DNA of 64,000 nt from Rotaria sp. Silwood1 (Eukaryota; Rotifera; Eurotatoria; Philodinida; Philodinidae): contig CAJNOP010000131.1 in NCBI GenBank assembly GCA_905250075.1, positions 1-64,000 of the forward strand, given 5' to 3'. Numbering within the stretch: position 1 is the stretch's first letter; each line of letters starts with the position of its first letter. The notes below the pieces were generated by a model. That model was not told the DNA's origin and ran no database searches. It saw only the letters and a list, made by a program, of their open reading frames with translations. This document shows, in pieces, positions 24,017 to 35,645 of this stretch. Made by a program: the position numbers and the translations under genes.

Positions 24017-26370
24017 CGTGCCTCAAAAAATGTATACTATAACGCAAAAAAATGATCTAATAGCATCACAACAATGGTTTGATGGTAAAATTATATTCTT
24101 ATAGAAGCTTATATTAATCATCCTGATATATAGTCATTTTCAACCAATTTGGTGGCACTATGTGACTATTACAGTTCCAAGAATTGTTCGTCGTAATAAA
24201 ACGGTATTTTTATTAATCAATCATGGAAATAATGTCTATCCATAAGTCTATCTTGTAGGATATTTATTTATATGAGAAACGAAATCCCGGATATTCATCT
24301 ATCAATATATTCTATTAAGAAATCATAAAATAAAATCAATTACTTTCAATATTGAAATATATGAGGTCTTTCCGCACCGAAAAATTCTGCAAGAAAATTC
24401 ATATAACGGTTTAAATAATGTTTTCTATATGCCTATTGGATGAAAGCATAGGCATTTTCTGTAAATTTCACTCTAATCAATTTTAGAATACCTACTACTA
24501 ACACAATAACGAATCTTGCTCTGCATACAAACGGTATCACAGCGACAATCTACCAGATTCCTAATCAGCCAATTCGTTTTTGGGTACATTAAGGTATAGT
24601 CTAGCTTTAATTACTGGGATGATTGAGTCTTTAAAGGATGTGCCATTGGGTAAACCTCGAAGAGAAAATGCACTGATTGCTTGGACATGGAAAAGATTTT
24701 TTGATACGCTATGGTGTTGACGGAAAAGTTCTTCTTCTATTTCCAATGACTAAAGTAAAATAACAACAAAAGAATTTTCGCCTACGTTTGATGTTGTTTA
24801 CTTCTTTTATAAACAACAACAGGCAGTCGGACGAGCAATGGATGCTATTCAACAATTATTACAGCAAAAAAACATAGTTGTACGAGAAGAATTTGTCATT
24901 GGTGGTGTTTCGAAAGTAAGCGTCATGTTTTTAGTTGGTATTTATTTTACACTTTCATTTTAATTCCATAATTTATAGCGTGGATGGACAAGTGAGGATA
25001 TATATATAAGAGACTTCTTAGTATTTCATGTAGAATTCTAGTGTGGACAACTGCGACTGTGGACAATAAACGAGTCGTAAGTGCAGTTCCTATCATCATG
25101 GATCTTACTGAACTTCCGACCAGTAAGATAAAATCTCACTAGATAAAGTAGTTAATTTCGCTTTTAATTACTTGTGTTTCTAGAGCATGATGTCCCATTA
25201 TCGGGTATGTATAAATTTCATCAATAAAAATGACACATTGTTTTTGATAGTCCCTGGGTGGATGGAGCTTTGGGTTGAGTGATTATTACGAAATGAATAT
25301 TTCTTGCTATTTGAATAGTTCTATATTTGATGCAGTGACCGCAATGATTGATCCATACTGTAAAACGTGAAATAAGTTGCTAGACTATCAAAAAATCATC
25401 TTTATTTCTATAGCATATTTGGATCAAAATAGCAAAACAAAAATTTTTCAAGTTCAAGGTGCTGATGACGAATTTTTTCTACTTGATAATGCAGTAAAAT
25501 AATCTTCATCGTTTATCAACTATATGAAAAGTAATCTTGACTATTGTTAGGATTTCTTCTGGAACGATTTACAAGTAGCTGCTGATGAATCTTATCTGAG
25601 GTAAGATAGCTAAGCAAAATATGAAGAAATGAAATAATATTTTTTTTTATACATAGACGAATGCCTAATATCGGTCATCGATAACAGGATATGATGAAAG
25701 TTTATTGAGTTTCTATTTAAGTATTGAAGATGTAAGATTCACTTCTATCTTTATTTAATTGCTTAGAAATACAGAGAGTACCTCTACCATTAATGAAATG
25801 GACACGTACTGCGAATGAAACACACGGTATCATTCATGCCGTCATTGATATCAGTGAGAGAAGACCAAAATCGATAAATGTTACTGCTTATTAAGCTCGT
25901 ACCAAGGATAATTTAAGACAGGATCCGAAGAAAATAAGATATAAATTTTGATATTCTTTCCTGTTTCATAGACGTGATTTTCGACAAGCAAAACGTGATC
26001 AAACTTATGCGAACGTTGTTGCTAATCCTATTATATGGACAAATACAACTGTTCATTTCGAGATTTTATTAGAAATCGTTTTATTTTTTTTGATTTTTCT
26101 TTCTATTTTGTCATTCTTTAATAGGGGCAATTTGGCTCAACTGTTTCCTATTCACTTATAGTTCCTATCCCAACCGGTGGTTATTGGACTGCTGCTCTTC
26201 TTCAAGCTTCATTCTCTGGACTTGAAGGTACAACATTGACTTTGACAACAGAAACTCTCATTTTACAAAACACTTATCCAGCTAAAGAGTGTTATGATCA
26301 AGAATGCTATGGTCGACTCGTACAGTTTAATGTGCAAACGTTTAAAATAGACATATGTTTTATGAGATAG
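24017..26370 (+). pseudogene. PhoPQ-activated/AprA-type protein relic (PF10142-like), multi-exon
   Basis: Conserved pieces of this alpha/beta-hydrolase-like family occur in order along the plus strand: PIWWHYVTITVP (~24150), TIYQIPNQPIRFWV (~24545), NALIAWTWKRFF (~24670), RAMDAIQQLLQQKN and EFVIGGVSK (24835-24915, ending in GTAAGC), RGWT (~24980), WTTATVDNKRVV (~25050), LGGWSFGLSDYY (~25255), FQVQGADDEFFLL (~25455), LMKWTRTANETHG (~25795), and YWTAALLQASFSGLEGTTL (~26195), ending with TAG at 26368. Many exon borders keep GT-AG sites. Lesions include in-frame stops after RFWV and after NIGHR, a frame change near 24710, and ~50 extra bases splitting RGWT from WTTATVD. The family is bacterial and amoebal (PqaA, Dictyostelium AprA). 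A horizontal origin is inferred, not shown. Confidence 0.75.
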
Positions 26371-26662
26371 ACAAGTTTTCTAAAATATTTGAGTTAGACA
26401 GTTTAACATCAGAATAAATGTGGTGTGTTATTTTTACATGCTGATACGTTTTTAAGCTTCTGTAACAAAAATCAGCTATTTAGTGTAAGAATAAACATTG
26501 TCAAAGAATGCCTTGAGGGTGGATATCAGTGCAAGTGTGGGTTTCTGATAAAAGACGAATCACACCCACAGCCATGTCTACAGACATTGTTCAATCTGAT
26601 CCGTCCAATATCAACTTGAATCAACAATCGATTAATTATGAGTTAAGTGCACCTTGTATTCC
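26371..26662. other. Short intergenic segment with a GT/CA hairpin
   Basis: At 26535-26570 GTGTGGGT is followed after a ~20-base loop by CACACCCACA. Otherwise nothing is seen. Confidence 0.45.
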
Positions 26663-26664
26663 TA

Positions 26665-27038
26665 GCAGGACTCCGTGTAGGACGTCCCATGGAACGAGAC
26701 GGGACAAAAAATTTTTTCGTTGAGATTCTATGAGAGAATAAGTTCATGTCACCGTTAAAATCATTATTTTTGAAGTAGGTGATTTCTTTTAACAGAATCG
26801 ACTCTTTTTCAAAAATCTTGTGGGAATGTCTGTTAATATTTGCCGAAGATTATTACAAAACAGTCGAATCTTTTAAAAGAAACCATTCACTTCAAAAACT
26901 ATAGTTTTAATGACAACATGAACCTATTCTCTCATAGAATTTCAGCGAAAAAATGTTTAGCTCCTCTTGTCCTATCAGATTCTTTTGAAAACGTTTCATC
27001 CCATCTCGTCCCATGGGACATCTCACGTGGAGCACTGC
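26665..27038. mobile_element. MITE with ~150-bp inverted arms
   Basis: The ends are GCAGGACTCC and, inverted, GCAGTGCTCC, each bordered by TA. Matching arms include GTCCCATGGAACGAGACGGG with its inverse CCCATCTCGTCCCATGGGAC, and ATTCTATGAGAGAATAAG with its inverse CTATTCTCTCATAGAATT. The arms have diverged by perhaps 20 percent, suggesting an old insertion. No transposase frame is present. Confidence 0.7.
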
Positions 27039-27640
27039 TACATACTATACTGAAAGAAATCGAAATTTCGTGTTTCAAGACATCACTCAAGAAGAAGAGA
27101 AAGATAGAAATTGAATAATTAATTAGCTGTAGTTAATATTTTTCTACGACGAAGTTAGAAAAACTATAAACCAAAATGGTGAGCTTGCAGTCTTTACTTA
27201 TGTCATTGCCAAGAAAAAATTATTAGACTATAGAAACTAATAACAGACCGTCGCGTGAACTTTGATAGAAGTTGTAGCAACAAAATAAAATACTCTTCGC
27301 GATCAAAGCCTCAACTTCATTTTGATCAGGCTCTTATTAAAATAAAGATAAATTAAAAACAATTCCTACTATAAGTTTACTTGAGAGCTGCCAGTAATGC
27401 TGGAGTTCAGTTCAGTTAGATGATAGAGGCAGATCTTGATAAGAAAATACATTATAAAAAACATAATAAGTTTATGGTCTTTTTTAACATTCTTATTCTG
27501 CGGATGCTATTTTGCGATCGAAAAAATATATTTAATGAATTCACTTCTTCTAGTTGACGTATCCTGTTGTTAGAGCATGGATTTGTTTCTTTTCTAATCA
27601 TAGAAAAAATCTCACACTTATCTTTCTATTTTCTTTTTTC
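27039..27640. other. AT-rich intergenic stretch, nothing recognised
   Basis: No gene or repeat structure was identified in this segment. Confidence 0.4.
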
Positions 27641-27644
27641 TTTC

Positions 27645-27765
27645 AAAAATAAACGATTTATTTGTCTTTATTTTGTAAATATAAAGACTTCATTCATCTT
27701 TATTTTTCAAATATAAAGATTTTATTTGCTTTTATTCTTGAATATAAAGATTAATAAAGATAAAG
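27645..27765. repeat. Short tandem repeat of ~33-36 bp units
   Basis: About three degenerate copies of a unit containing CTTTATTTTNAAATATAAAGA, each unit itself partly palindromic (CTTTAT...ATAAAG). Confidence 0.6.
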
Positions 27766-28290
27766 TAACACCCCTAGTCTCAAGCCGAGATCCGAAGTGA
27801 GGACAATAATCGATCAGAACTGCAAAGAAAAGCAGTAATGGTTTGTGAAAAACTTCGGGATGAATACGGAGCAGCGAGTGAAACCTGGACAAGAAGTTAG
27901 GCTTCGCAGAGCCCGCTTGACACACAACCTGCTCAATAGACCTTGGGACCAAAGTTGAAGTCGATAATGTAACTGATTATGCGACTGGAAGTGTGAGTCG
28001 TATCTGAAGCTGACTTCACATGGAGCTGGGTAGCAGAATGATGATTTGAACTGCGACATAAACGTGAATCATGACTAGAATAGGAATCGTAATCAGAACA
28101 AGGATACACACGGCAAACAGCACTGAAATTTGAACGAAGATAGTAGCCGAGGCAGATACTGAAACCGAGTGTTGGGTCTCTGTGGGGATTAGAAATGATC
28201 TTGAGGCTGAGACCACATACGAGCTTCGATCTTTGACAAGGAACATGGCTATGGCCACGAAATGCTTCCAGAAGTAATGTCAAAAACCAA
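27766..28290. repeat. GC-richer degenerate GAATCG/GAACTG-type low-complexity block
   Basis: This ~520-bp block is visibly richer in G and C than its flanks. It consists of loosely repeated short words such as GAATCG, GACTGGAA, GAACTGCGAC and AACGTGAATC. Overlapping open frames exist in all three minus-strand frames, the expected effect of stop-poor low-complexity DNA rather than of a gene. No domain is recognised. Confidence 0.5.
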
Positions 28291-28873
28291 TATCTTCTCT
28301 TATACGTAGAAGGGACGTTTGGAATTTGATTTCAACAGGATCAACGGTATTATGCAGCATACTATTGCTTGTGAAGCCTTCATATTTTACCTATCCTGTG
28401 CAACGATAGAAAAAAAGCAAATAAAGCCGTGGTATAATGCACATTTTTGCGAACCATCGATTAACTCTCCCTCTCTTCGCCAATTAAGCTGGCTGATCGA
28501 TTAGTGATAGAACAAGCAAAACAATGAAAATATTTTCAAGGAGAAAAAATCGGAGTGTCTCAATAATATATGATCATGCTTTACATATGTATACGGATGA
28601 ATGCACGCAAGCCAAATTTTTTTTCTATATGCATTTAAGCAAAATAATGCTTTCATTCTTTTGCATAGAATAACTTCGATTCATTACACCATCATTTTGC
28701 TCGACAGCACAGAAGGTTTTTCAAGAATACACTTAGCAAACGTAAGTTTTTTAAAATTATATCCTCTCCAGAAAACGTTTTTCATTATCAGTATCCAGCA
28801 GATTATTCTATCCTGAAGTAATACCACTTACAAGGGAACGCTTCCAGGTGATTTTTTTCCCTTGCATTCATAC
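28291..28873. other. AT-rich intergenic stretch, nothing recognised
   Basis: No gene or repeat was identified. Confidence 0.4.
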
Positions 28874-28875
28874 TA

Positions 28876-31442
28876 CTTAGGGCATACCAAAAGTAGTCGC
28901 ATCATTATCTTATTTATTTAATAGAAAACTTGAATAGATTTTCTTTTTTTTATGTAGTGATAGAGAAAACAACGCTCTATTTTTCTGTGCTATTTGATCA
29001 CTCTTCAACTAATATCATAATAATAAAAGTTCGATAAGAACTGTTCTTGTGTACAACTTCACTAATATGTGAGACTGATTAAATGGCCACACTTTGCCCT
29101 TTCTGCATTTCAGTTTTCAATCACTGAATAGGTCGTAATAAAAAACAAAATAAACCACTAAATGCAGCGTGAAAAGCTCTACAATTTTTAAACAACAAAT
29201 TATTTTATATTTCAGATAAGAACAGCAGTGGACAACAAATTGATCGGTGAAATAAATGCTCATTTTCAACGGAAAAATGTCATCCACGTCAAAAATGAAT
29301 TTTTTATCCATTCTGTTCATATAGGACGACCGTCACATACATATATGCATATGCGTCCATATTTCATTCGTATCTCATTCTTCTATGTTTACCATTCAGA
29401 AAAGTAATACCTGCGAAAGCAAACCCCCATAAACACTAAAATTTACGTCATATCATAGATCATCTAATTTTCACCATTAACTTGAAAATCTACTAGATAC
29501 TATAATCATGCTACATTCACTCGGCTAATCGACAAAAAAACCATTGATCTCATAAGATACAGAAAAAATGCGTTTCTTTGAAAAACTTTTCATACACCGG
29601 TGAGCATAATTTTATTGATATTCATTTTTCCGCTACAATAATATTATATACTATCAGAGTGCTATATTTCTTTGGTACAAGTTACACTAAAGGCAATCTT
29701 CTTAAATGCCACTAGATTAATGAACCTATCTCGATCATATTCCTATATAACTGGCACGTTTTCCCTAGAGTTGTTACTTTCTAGTGACCTATTCTCTCTT
29801 CTATTTTATTTTCTCTGTCACACACTAGTAACCACTATCCATACCACCTTCCAATTTTCCGCACACCGGTTATTTATCCACGAATTCAAGTATTTAACAA
29901 TTTTTCTAATACATTAACTCATTTCTTCATTCATCGATTTCATTTTTCTTCTAGCGATACTAACTATTACTACAAAATTTCACTCTTCCTCTCAGATAAT
30001 ATCTATATAGCTACTCAAGTATCAAACAATTTTTCCCACAGAAGACAACATTTTTTCATTTTTCTATTCCACTTTTTGTACAGAAATCTTCATTATTCCT
30101 ATGCATTTTCATTTTGCCGTTGCAATAGAATCTATATAGCTATTCACATATCTAACACTTTTCTCATAAAAGAAATCATTTTCTCATCTTTCCATTACAC
30201 TTTTTTTCTATAGAAATCTTCATTATTTTAATGCATTTTCATTTTTCCGCCGAAACCGTATATCTAAAGCTATTGAAATGTCTAACACTTTTCTTATAGA
30301 ACAAATCATTCTTTCATTTTTCAATTCCACTTTTTCTATAGAAATCTTAATTATTCTAATGCATTGTCATTTTTTCGCTGCAATAGAATCTATATAGCTA
30401 TTGACGTATCTAACACTTTTCTGATAGAAGAAATCATTTTGTTATCTTTCCATTTCAGTTTTATCTGTAGAAAACTTCATTATTCCTATGAATTTTTTTT
30501 CCGCTGCACTAGAATCTATATAGTTGTTCACAAATCTAACGCATTTCTCATAGAAGAAATCTTTTTTTTTGACTTTTCTGTTCCACTTTTTCTGCAGAAA
30601 TCTTGATTATTCCTGTGCATTTTCATTTTTCGTCGACACTAGAACCGATTTAGCTATTCACATATCTGTACACATTTTTCATAGAAGAAATCATTTTGTC
30701 ATTTTTCCATCTCAGTTTTTCTATGGAAAGCTTCATTATTCCTATAAATTTGCATTTTTTCGCTGAAATTTTATCTGTATGAGTGTTAAAGTATCTTACG
30801 GCTGACCATTTTTGACTCGAGCGACATTTTTCCGCTGGAAGTAAGCGTTTGTGTCACCGATCAATTGAATGTCCGACCCTCTTTGGAAAACAAGAAGTAC
30901 GCAATGAAAGTAGGCGATCATATACAGCTTGTAGAGCTTTTCACGCTGGATCTTTTGATGCATGTTGTTTTTTTTTAAATGAAAGACATCAGGTGATAAA
31001 AAGATGAAATAAGAGAAAAATGAATTCATCTTGTACCAAAAAGAAATATGGTTTTTGGCAAGGTCGAAAATTGGTCGCTCAAAATTTTGCTCATTATGAG
31101 AACAAAAAGTGCAACTATAAAATAAACGGCCTTACGGAAATTGTAGAGTTTTCTCATGCTGCATTTAGTGGTATATTTTGTCTTTTTTTTATACAACCTA
31201 TTAAGTGATTGAAAATTGGAATGCAAAGTGTGACCTTTGAATCGTCTTACAGATTAGTGAAGTTGTACACAAACACAGTTCCTATCGAGATTTTATTATT
31301 ATGATATTAGTTGAAGAGTGATCAAATAGCACAGAAAAATAGAGCGTCGTTTTCTCTATAATTACACAAAAAAAGAAAATCTATTCAAGTTTTCTATTAA
31401 ATAAATAAGATAATGACGCCACTCTTTTTGGTATGCCCTAAG
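28876..31442. mobile_element. 2.57-kb element with very long terminal inverted repeats
   Basis: The ends read CTTAGGGCATACCAAAA (28876) and TTTTGGTATGCCCTAAG (ending 31442), bordered by TA on both sides. The inverse relation extends far inward: left arm 28876-~29325, right arm ~30800-31442. It includes the matching segments CTATTTTTCTGTGCTATTTG / CAAATAGCACAGAAAAATAG and TTGATCGGTGA / TCACCGATCAA. The right arm carries ~150-200 bp not matched on the left. The core holds a ~128-bp minisatellite. There is no transposase. The structure resembles fold-back elements. The TA border suggests mobilisation by a Tc1/mariner-like enzyme, which is inference. Confidence 0.78.
29940..30790. repeat. Minisatellite with a ~128-bp unit, six to seven copies
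   Basis: The unit contains GCATTTTCATTTTTCCGCTG, AATCTATATAGCTATTCACA, TCTAACACTTTTCTCATAGA, AGAAATCATTTT and TTTCTATAGAAATCTTCATT in that order. Anchors recur near 30103, 30233, 30361, 30488, 30618 and 30747, giving a spacing of 126-130 bp. Copies differ by substitutions and small indels. The array lies inside the long-TIR element. Confidence 0.85.
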
Positions 31443-31444
31443 TA

Positions 31445-32227
31445 TACGCATGCATAGGGAACTCTTAGATGAGAATAATCAGCAAAGGATCGTACTATTG
31501 TTGAAATTTGGGCGAAACTTCTAATATTAGTGGATTTTTTTCTGTCGGTAATTAGTTTTGGAATAAAATAATGTCTCAAATTTTGATGTAAAGTTTTTTC
31601 AACATTAAAGCTTTGCTATGACTAGCTCATATATAAATTTTCAACATTGGTGAGATTAGTATCAGATGCAAGCAATTTCTTCTCACTAGAAAATAAAGAA
31701 AGTTTGCAGAATCTTTTACGCTTCTTAAAAGTACTGCGTTTTATCACATAGCAGAATCTCTGAAAAAAGGTTCGAGCGAGGAATTTAGAACTATTTTTTC
31801 CATGTACGGAATCCTTTTTCAGGAGTTCTGCTATCGGGTAAAACTCAGAACATCTTAGAGGCCCAAAAGGCTCTGAAAATCTCATTTATTTGTTTTCAGA
31901 GTGCTCATATTTTCTCAGAAAGCGTTCTAAATGTTCTCATCTGCGTTACACGTAGCACTTGACATGCTTTATCAAATGGTGAGATCAGGTTTACGTTATT
32001 TCCTACCGTTACCTTCGAATCGCATTATATTGATTTCTCTCTTCAAGTTATATGGAACTTCGGAAGTACTTCTAACACGGCTTCGTTGACAACTTGTTTC
32101 ATGTCTTTTTGTTGGTGCTATTGAACAGAGCATGTACAATTCTCCTAGCAGCACGAACAAGAACATCTAGAGCAGTTCCTGATCGAATCAGAGCAGGAAC
32201 ACTGCTTGGATCCTACATATTCTATCG
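31445..32227. other. Intergenic stretch, nothing recognised
   Basis: No gene was found. The region separates two palindromic elements and is itself probably old repeat debris. Confidence 0.35.
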
Positions 32228-32426
32228 AGTAAACATATCATCTCGGAGAGATTTTGAAGGGTATGTTCTCGGTGAATAAAAATGGCATATTTAGATTCAG
32301 CGTGGTCAACTACCTTCGTCCCCTTTGAGATCTCGAGAGAGTACCTTTGACCGTAAGCCAAAAGAATTTTAACAAAATTCGATGGAAAAACGATGTAAAC
32401 AACGGAAAAAAAGTTAATAATCGCTT

Positions 32427-32490
32427 CGTACAGGATTCGAATCCATGTCGCGTTATCCACGCTCTTAGCTACTCAGCTATATGCGAATTA
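32427..32490 (-). ncRNA. Inverted second copy of the tRNA-derived segment
   Basis: The plus strand reads GGATTCGAATCCATGTC, then CTCTTAGCTACTCAGCTATA: the reverse complement of a B box followed by an A box. Together with the copy at 32619-32680, it places two convergent-arm polymerase III promoters in one palindrome. Confidence 0.5.
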
Positions 32491-32618
32491 TTCTTGTTCT
32501 GTTCATTATCGCACGTTGTTCTTGTTTTTTCATTTACTCTTAATCATACTGCAATATGATAAAGAGTAAATGAAAAAACAAGAACAACGTGCGAGAAAGA
32601 ACAGAACAAAAATAATTC

Positions 32619-32680
32619 GCATATAGCTGAGTGGTTAAGAGTGTAGATAACGCGACACAGATTCGAATCCTGTGGGAAGT
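32619..32680 (+). ncRNA. tRNA-derived segment with RNA polymerase III A and B boxes
   Basis: TAGCTGAGTGGTTAAGAG matches a type 2 A box (TRGYNNANNNGG). ACAGATTCGAATCCTGT forms a T-arm with a B box that differs from GGTTCGANTCC by one base. The acceptor stem does not pair, so this is not a working tRNA gene but a tRNA-related promoter such as a SINE head. An inverted, slightly diverged copy lies at ~32427-32490. Confidence 0.55.
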
Positions 32681-32877
32681 GATTATTAATTTTTTTTCTA
32701 TTTATTACGTCGTTTTTGCATTGAATTTTGTTAAAACTGTTTTGGCCTACGGTCAAAGGTACTCTCTCGAGATCTCAACGTGGACGGGAGTAATTGACCA
32801 CGCTGAATCCGAATATGCCATTTTTATTCACCGACAACATACCATTCAAAATCCCTCCGGGTTGATATGGGTTATAC

Positions 32878-34477
32878 CAAGGACAATAGTTCTTATGGGT
32901 AAGGCAGAAAACTATTGTCACAGCATCATTGATTTAAAAATTGAGTTGCGGCTTTCTATCGAATTAAAAAGATTTTCACTTATCCTTAAGAACTGTAGCC
33001 CTTTCATATCTAGGAAGTCAAAGAAATATATAGGCTTCCATAGACGAAAAGAACAAGGTGTTTGACAGTGAATAAATAGTCAAACATGATTCTATATAGT
33101 CACATCCTTATGTCAAACTTAATAATGGTATGATGACAGTTTGCTACGTTATATTCATAAGAATTATTCTGCTTGGCTTAATCAAAACACAAAATAGCTA
33201 CACTACGAAATACAAATGAAAACTTCCAGATTATGAGTATGAACAGATTAAAATAAAACACAATATAAGTTCAACAATCAGCAAATTTGATAAGATAGTT
33301 TCACAAATAGACTCAGTCGGAAAATTACATACATCGCATTATTTGTTTGTATTGCACGTCTAACAATAATGATAGACACATTGATTAAGAAACATCCAGT
33401 CTTGTAGAGAATTCAATGTTGACGCTTTTAATAAAAAAAAATTGTCTAAAATGTTGAGAGAATGCTGAGATATCGAGAAAACACTGAGACTAATTTATTC
33501 TATGGCACCCCTTCCTAGCTATCGAGAATTCCTGAGAGTCGATCACATGCAGTCCCGAAAGGTGACCTCCAATTTTAGAAACATAAAGTCTTTAATTCAT
33601 GCATAGTTCAATATGTGGTAGCTGCCTAAACTTTTGTGACCATCATCAATACATTCGTCATATTAAAGAACTCTCATTATATTACGAGAAAGTGTGGGTA
33701 CAAAATTTTGAGCAACCATTCAAGTGATAACTTAAAACTTGAGAATTAAAAACTTTTGTACTCATATTCGTAGACCGCAAAAACCATCAGAAGCAATAAA
33801 GTCGATGAAAATGGTCTGGTTTCAGTGCACAAAAATTTGAAGAAAAAACCGGCCGGTCTTAAGAGTTGAACCCGACCGAACCGATAACTGACTAACAGGC
33901 TGGTCTGGTTCTGGTTGCAAGTCTGCTCCACTTTGCTTTTCTATTAATACTCCTTCGCGAGGTTTTCAAAATTTTTTCAACTTACGACAGAGGACAAGAG
34001 CTTAAGGCATCTTTTCCTTTGATTGTTTCTTGGCACATATGATCGATGAAGCAAGTCATTTTTATCAGTATAGAGTCCAATAGTAGGCCTACACTATTCA
34101 ATAAAAAGTAATCAATTTCAGCTTCTTGAACGACTACAGCATAGTAAATAAGTTTTGTCCAGGGAATAAAAATGTAACGCATTTTGTCATTTTTCGGGTT
34201 GTTTTCTGTTTTTTCTGCAGTAAAGATTTTTAATATAAGTGAAAAATTCATGCTTTCTATAGAGAATTTCACGGACTACAATCTGATGTGAAAATTATTC
34301 GAAAAAGTATTCTTTTTAAAAATAAAAATGAAGCTTTCATGGAGATCTTCGTGAGCTTTTCGACTTTCAACTTGCCCCAACGAACAGAGTGTTCACTTCA
34401 TCTTTAATAACACCAGTAGAAAGAGCGTACAAAACTGAAGAAAGTAGGCTTATTTTTACTAGAATATCGTCGCAGAT
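32878..34477. other. Intergenic stretch, no gene recognised
   Basis: Mostly AT-rich. At ~33845-33910 a short GC-richer patch (ACCGGCCGGTCT, GAACCCGACCGAACCG, GGTCTGGTTCTGGTT) looks like a degenerate GGTTC-type simple repeat. No coding frame was recognised. Confidence 0.35.
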
Positions 34478-35112
34478 GGTTGGCTTGTAGAAGTCGTCCA
34501 AAACTTTAGCAATTGATCAAATCGAAATCTCCGATGATTGAGCCTATGAAAGAAACTGCACATCTCTGAAAGCACTAGGCTTCTGTAGAGAAATATTATC
34601 TCTTTCAAATGAGACCTTCTCCAATTTCCTACGACATATTCGAAGAACAAATCAGCCCATGTCAACCTCACTGCTAGCGACACACATTGGTCACTGTCTG
34701 TACGCGTACGAATGTCACGCAACGTGCGCGTACCAAGCGTGATTTGAACATGTTACGCTTGGTACGCGCACGTTGTGTGACGTTCGTACGCGTACAGGCA
34801 ATGACCTATGTGTGCCGCTAGCAGGGAAGTTGACATGGGAGAGATCTGAATGTAGATAGCAAATTTTCTATCAAAGCACAAGGCAAAAATGAACAGAAAA
34901 AGCAAGTAGTTATAAAAGTTTTCACAGAGAAGTATGATTCGTCCGTATAATACGTCACACGGATTCAGAGATGGTCATATTTGAAAGAGATAATATTTCT
35001 CTACAAAAACCGGGTGATTTCAGAGATGTGCAATTTCTTTCATAGGCTCAATCATCATAGCTTTTCGATTTGACCCATTGCTAAATTTTTGGAGCACTTC
35101 TGCAAGCGGGTT
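34478..35112. mobile_element. ~635-bp palindromic element with a CpG-rich central hairpin
   Basis: The outer arms match in inverse orientation: TTTAGCAATTGATCAAATCG with its right-side inverse, GATTGAGCCTATGAAAGAAA, and GTAGAGAAATATTATCTCTT. At the centre, 34697-34739 (CTGTACGCGTACGAATGTCA...) pairs almost perfectly with 34755-34798 across a 14-base loop. That stem is packed with ACGCG and TACGCGTACG motifs. No transposase and no clear target duplication were seen. Confidence 0.72.
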
Positions 35113-35489
35113 TGGTAGAAAACGTAGAAAAGGAAAATATCGAATAGCAAAATGTCGAAAGACAAAACAGAAAAACGTCGAAGAGGAGAATGTAAACAGA
35201 GAAAATAGTGAAATCACAAATATCGAATTGGGACAATGAAAATGAGGAAAATGTGAAAAAATGAAATTTTTGCTGTGTTATTAATATTAACGATAAAAAA
35301 TGCTTTATTTAATCAATCATAAGAAAAAAGACAATCCAAAAGAAATGACACATTTTTAAATTTTCACTTCATTCTTTCTGTCTGCCAACTAATAATTCCA
35401 ATCCACTCAATAGTTACTTTGCATTAATATCATGATTCTTGAATCTTGCATTAAGTGTTTCAAACCGTCGTTGAAAAGTCGTTGTATTT

Positions 35490-35645
35490 TTGTTGGTTTC
35501 GAAGACGAAGTACCAGCCAGAGGTCCAAACAGACCATTGGGCCTGTCTGTGACAGACACAGGCCCTGATTTTCGAGCCTTTCACAGGCCCGGTAGGCTGC
35601 TTAAAATAGGCAGGACGCCTGCCTGTCGTGTTTTTTTCTAGAGTT
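35490..35645. repeat. GC-richer segment with GGGCCTGT palindromes
   Basis: 35539-35565 is a 27-base near palindrome (GGGCCTGTCTGTGACAGACA then CAGGCCC). Related words (CAGGCCCGG, AGGCAGGACGCCTGCCTG) follow within 80 bases. It stands out against AT-rich flanks and may be a fragment of a small repeat family. Confidence 0.45.

Larger units (their letters stand above)
32228..32877. mobile_element. 650-bp palindrome with tRNA-like sequences in both arms
   Basis: The arms 32228-32541 and 32563-32877 are near-perfect inverses around an ~20-base centre. They share TTTGACCGTAAGCCAAAAG-type and CTCTCTCGAGATCTCA segments. The inner ~45 bases (TTTTTTCATTTACTCTT with its inverse) are essentially identical. 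Each arm includes a tRNA-derived segment, described separately. Frames seen on both strands are mirror images of each other and are not genes. It could be two SINE-like copies in inverted orientation or one fold-back element. Confidence 0.75.

Noticed and set aside
27722-28283. Four overlapping minus-strand frames of 76-116 codons
   Set aside because: All three frames are open because the block is a stop-poor low-complexity repeat; no domain or splice structure was seen.
32619-32680. Functional tRNA gene
   Set aside because: A and B boxes are present but the acceptor stem does not pair and the T-stem has a mismatch, so it is a tRNA-derived repeat segment.
32188-33065. Four overlapping frames around 32.2-33.1 kb
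   Set aside because: They arise from the two inverted arms of the palindrome and read through tRNA-like promoter sequence.
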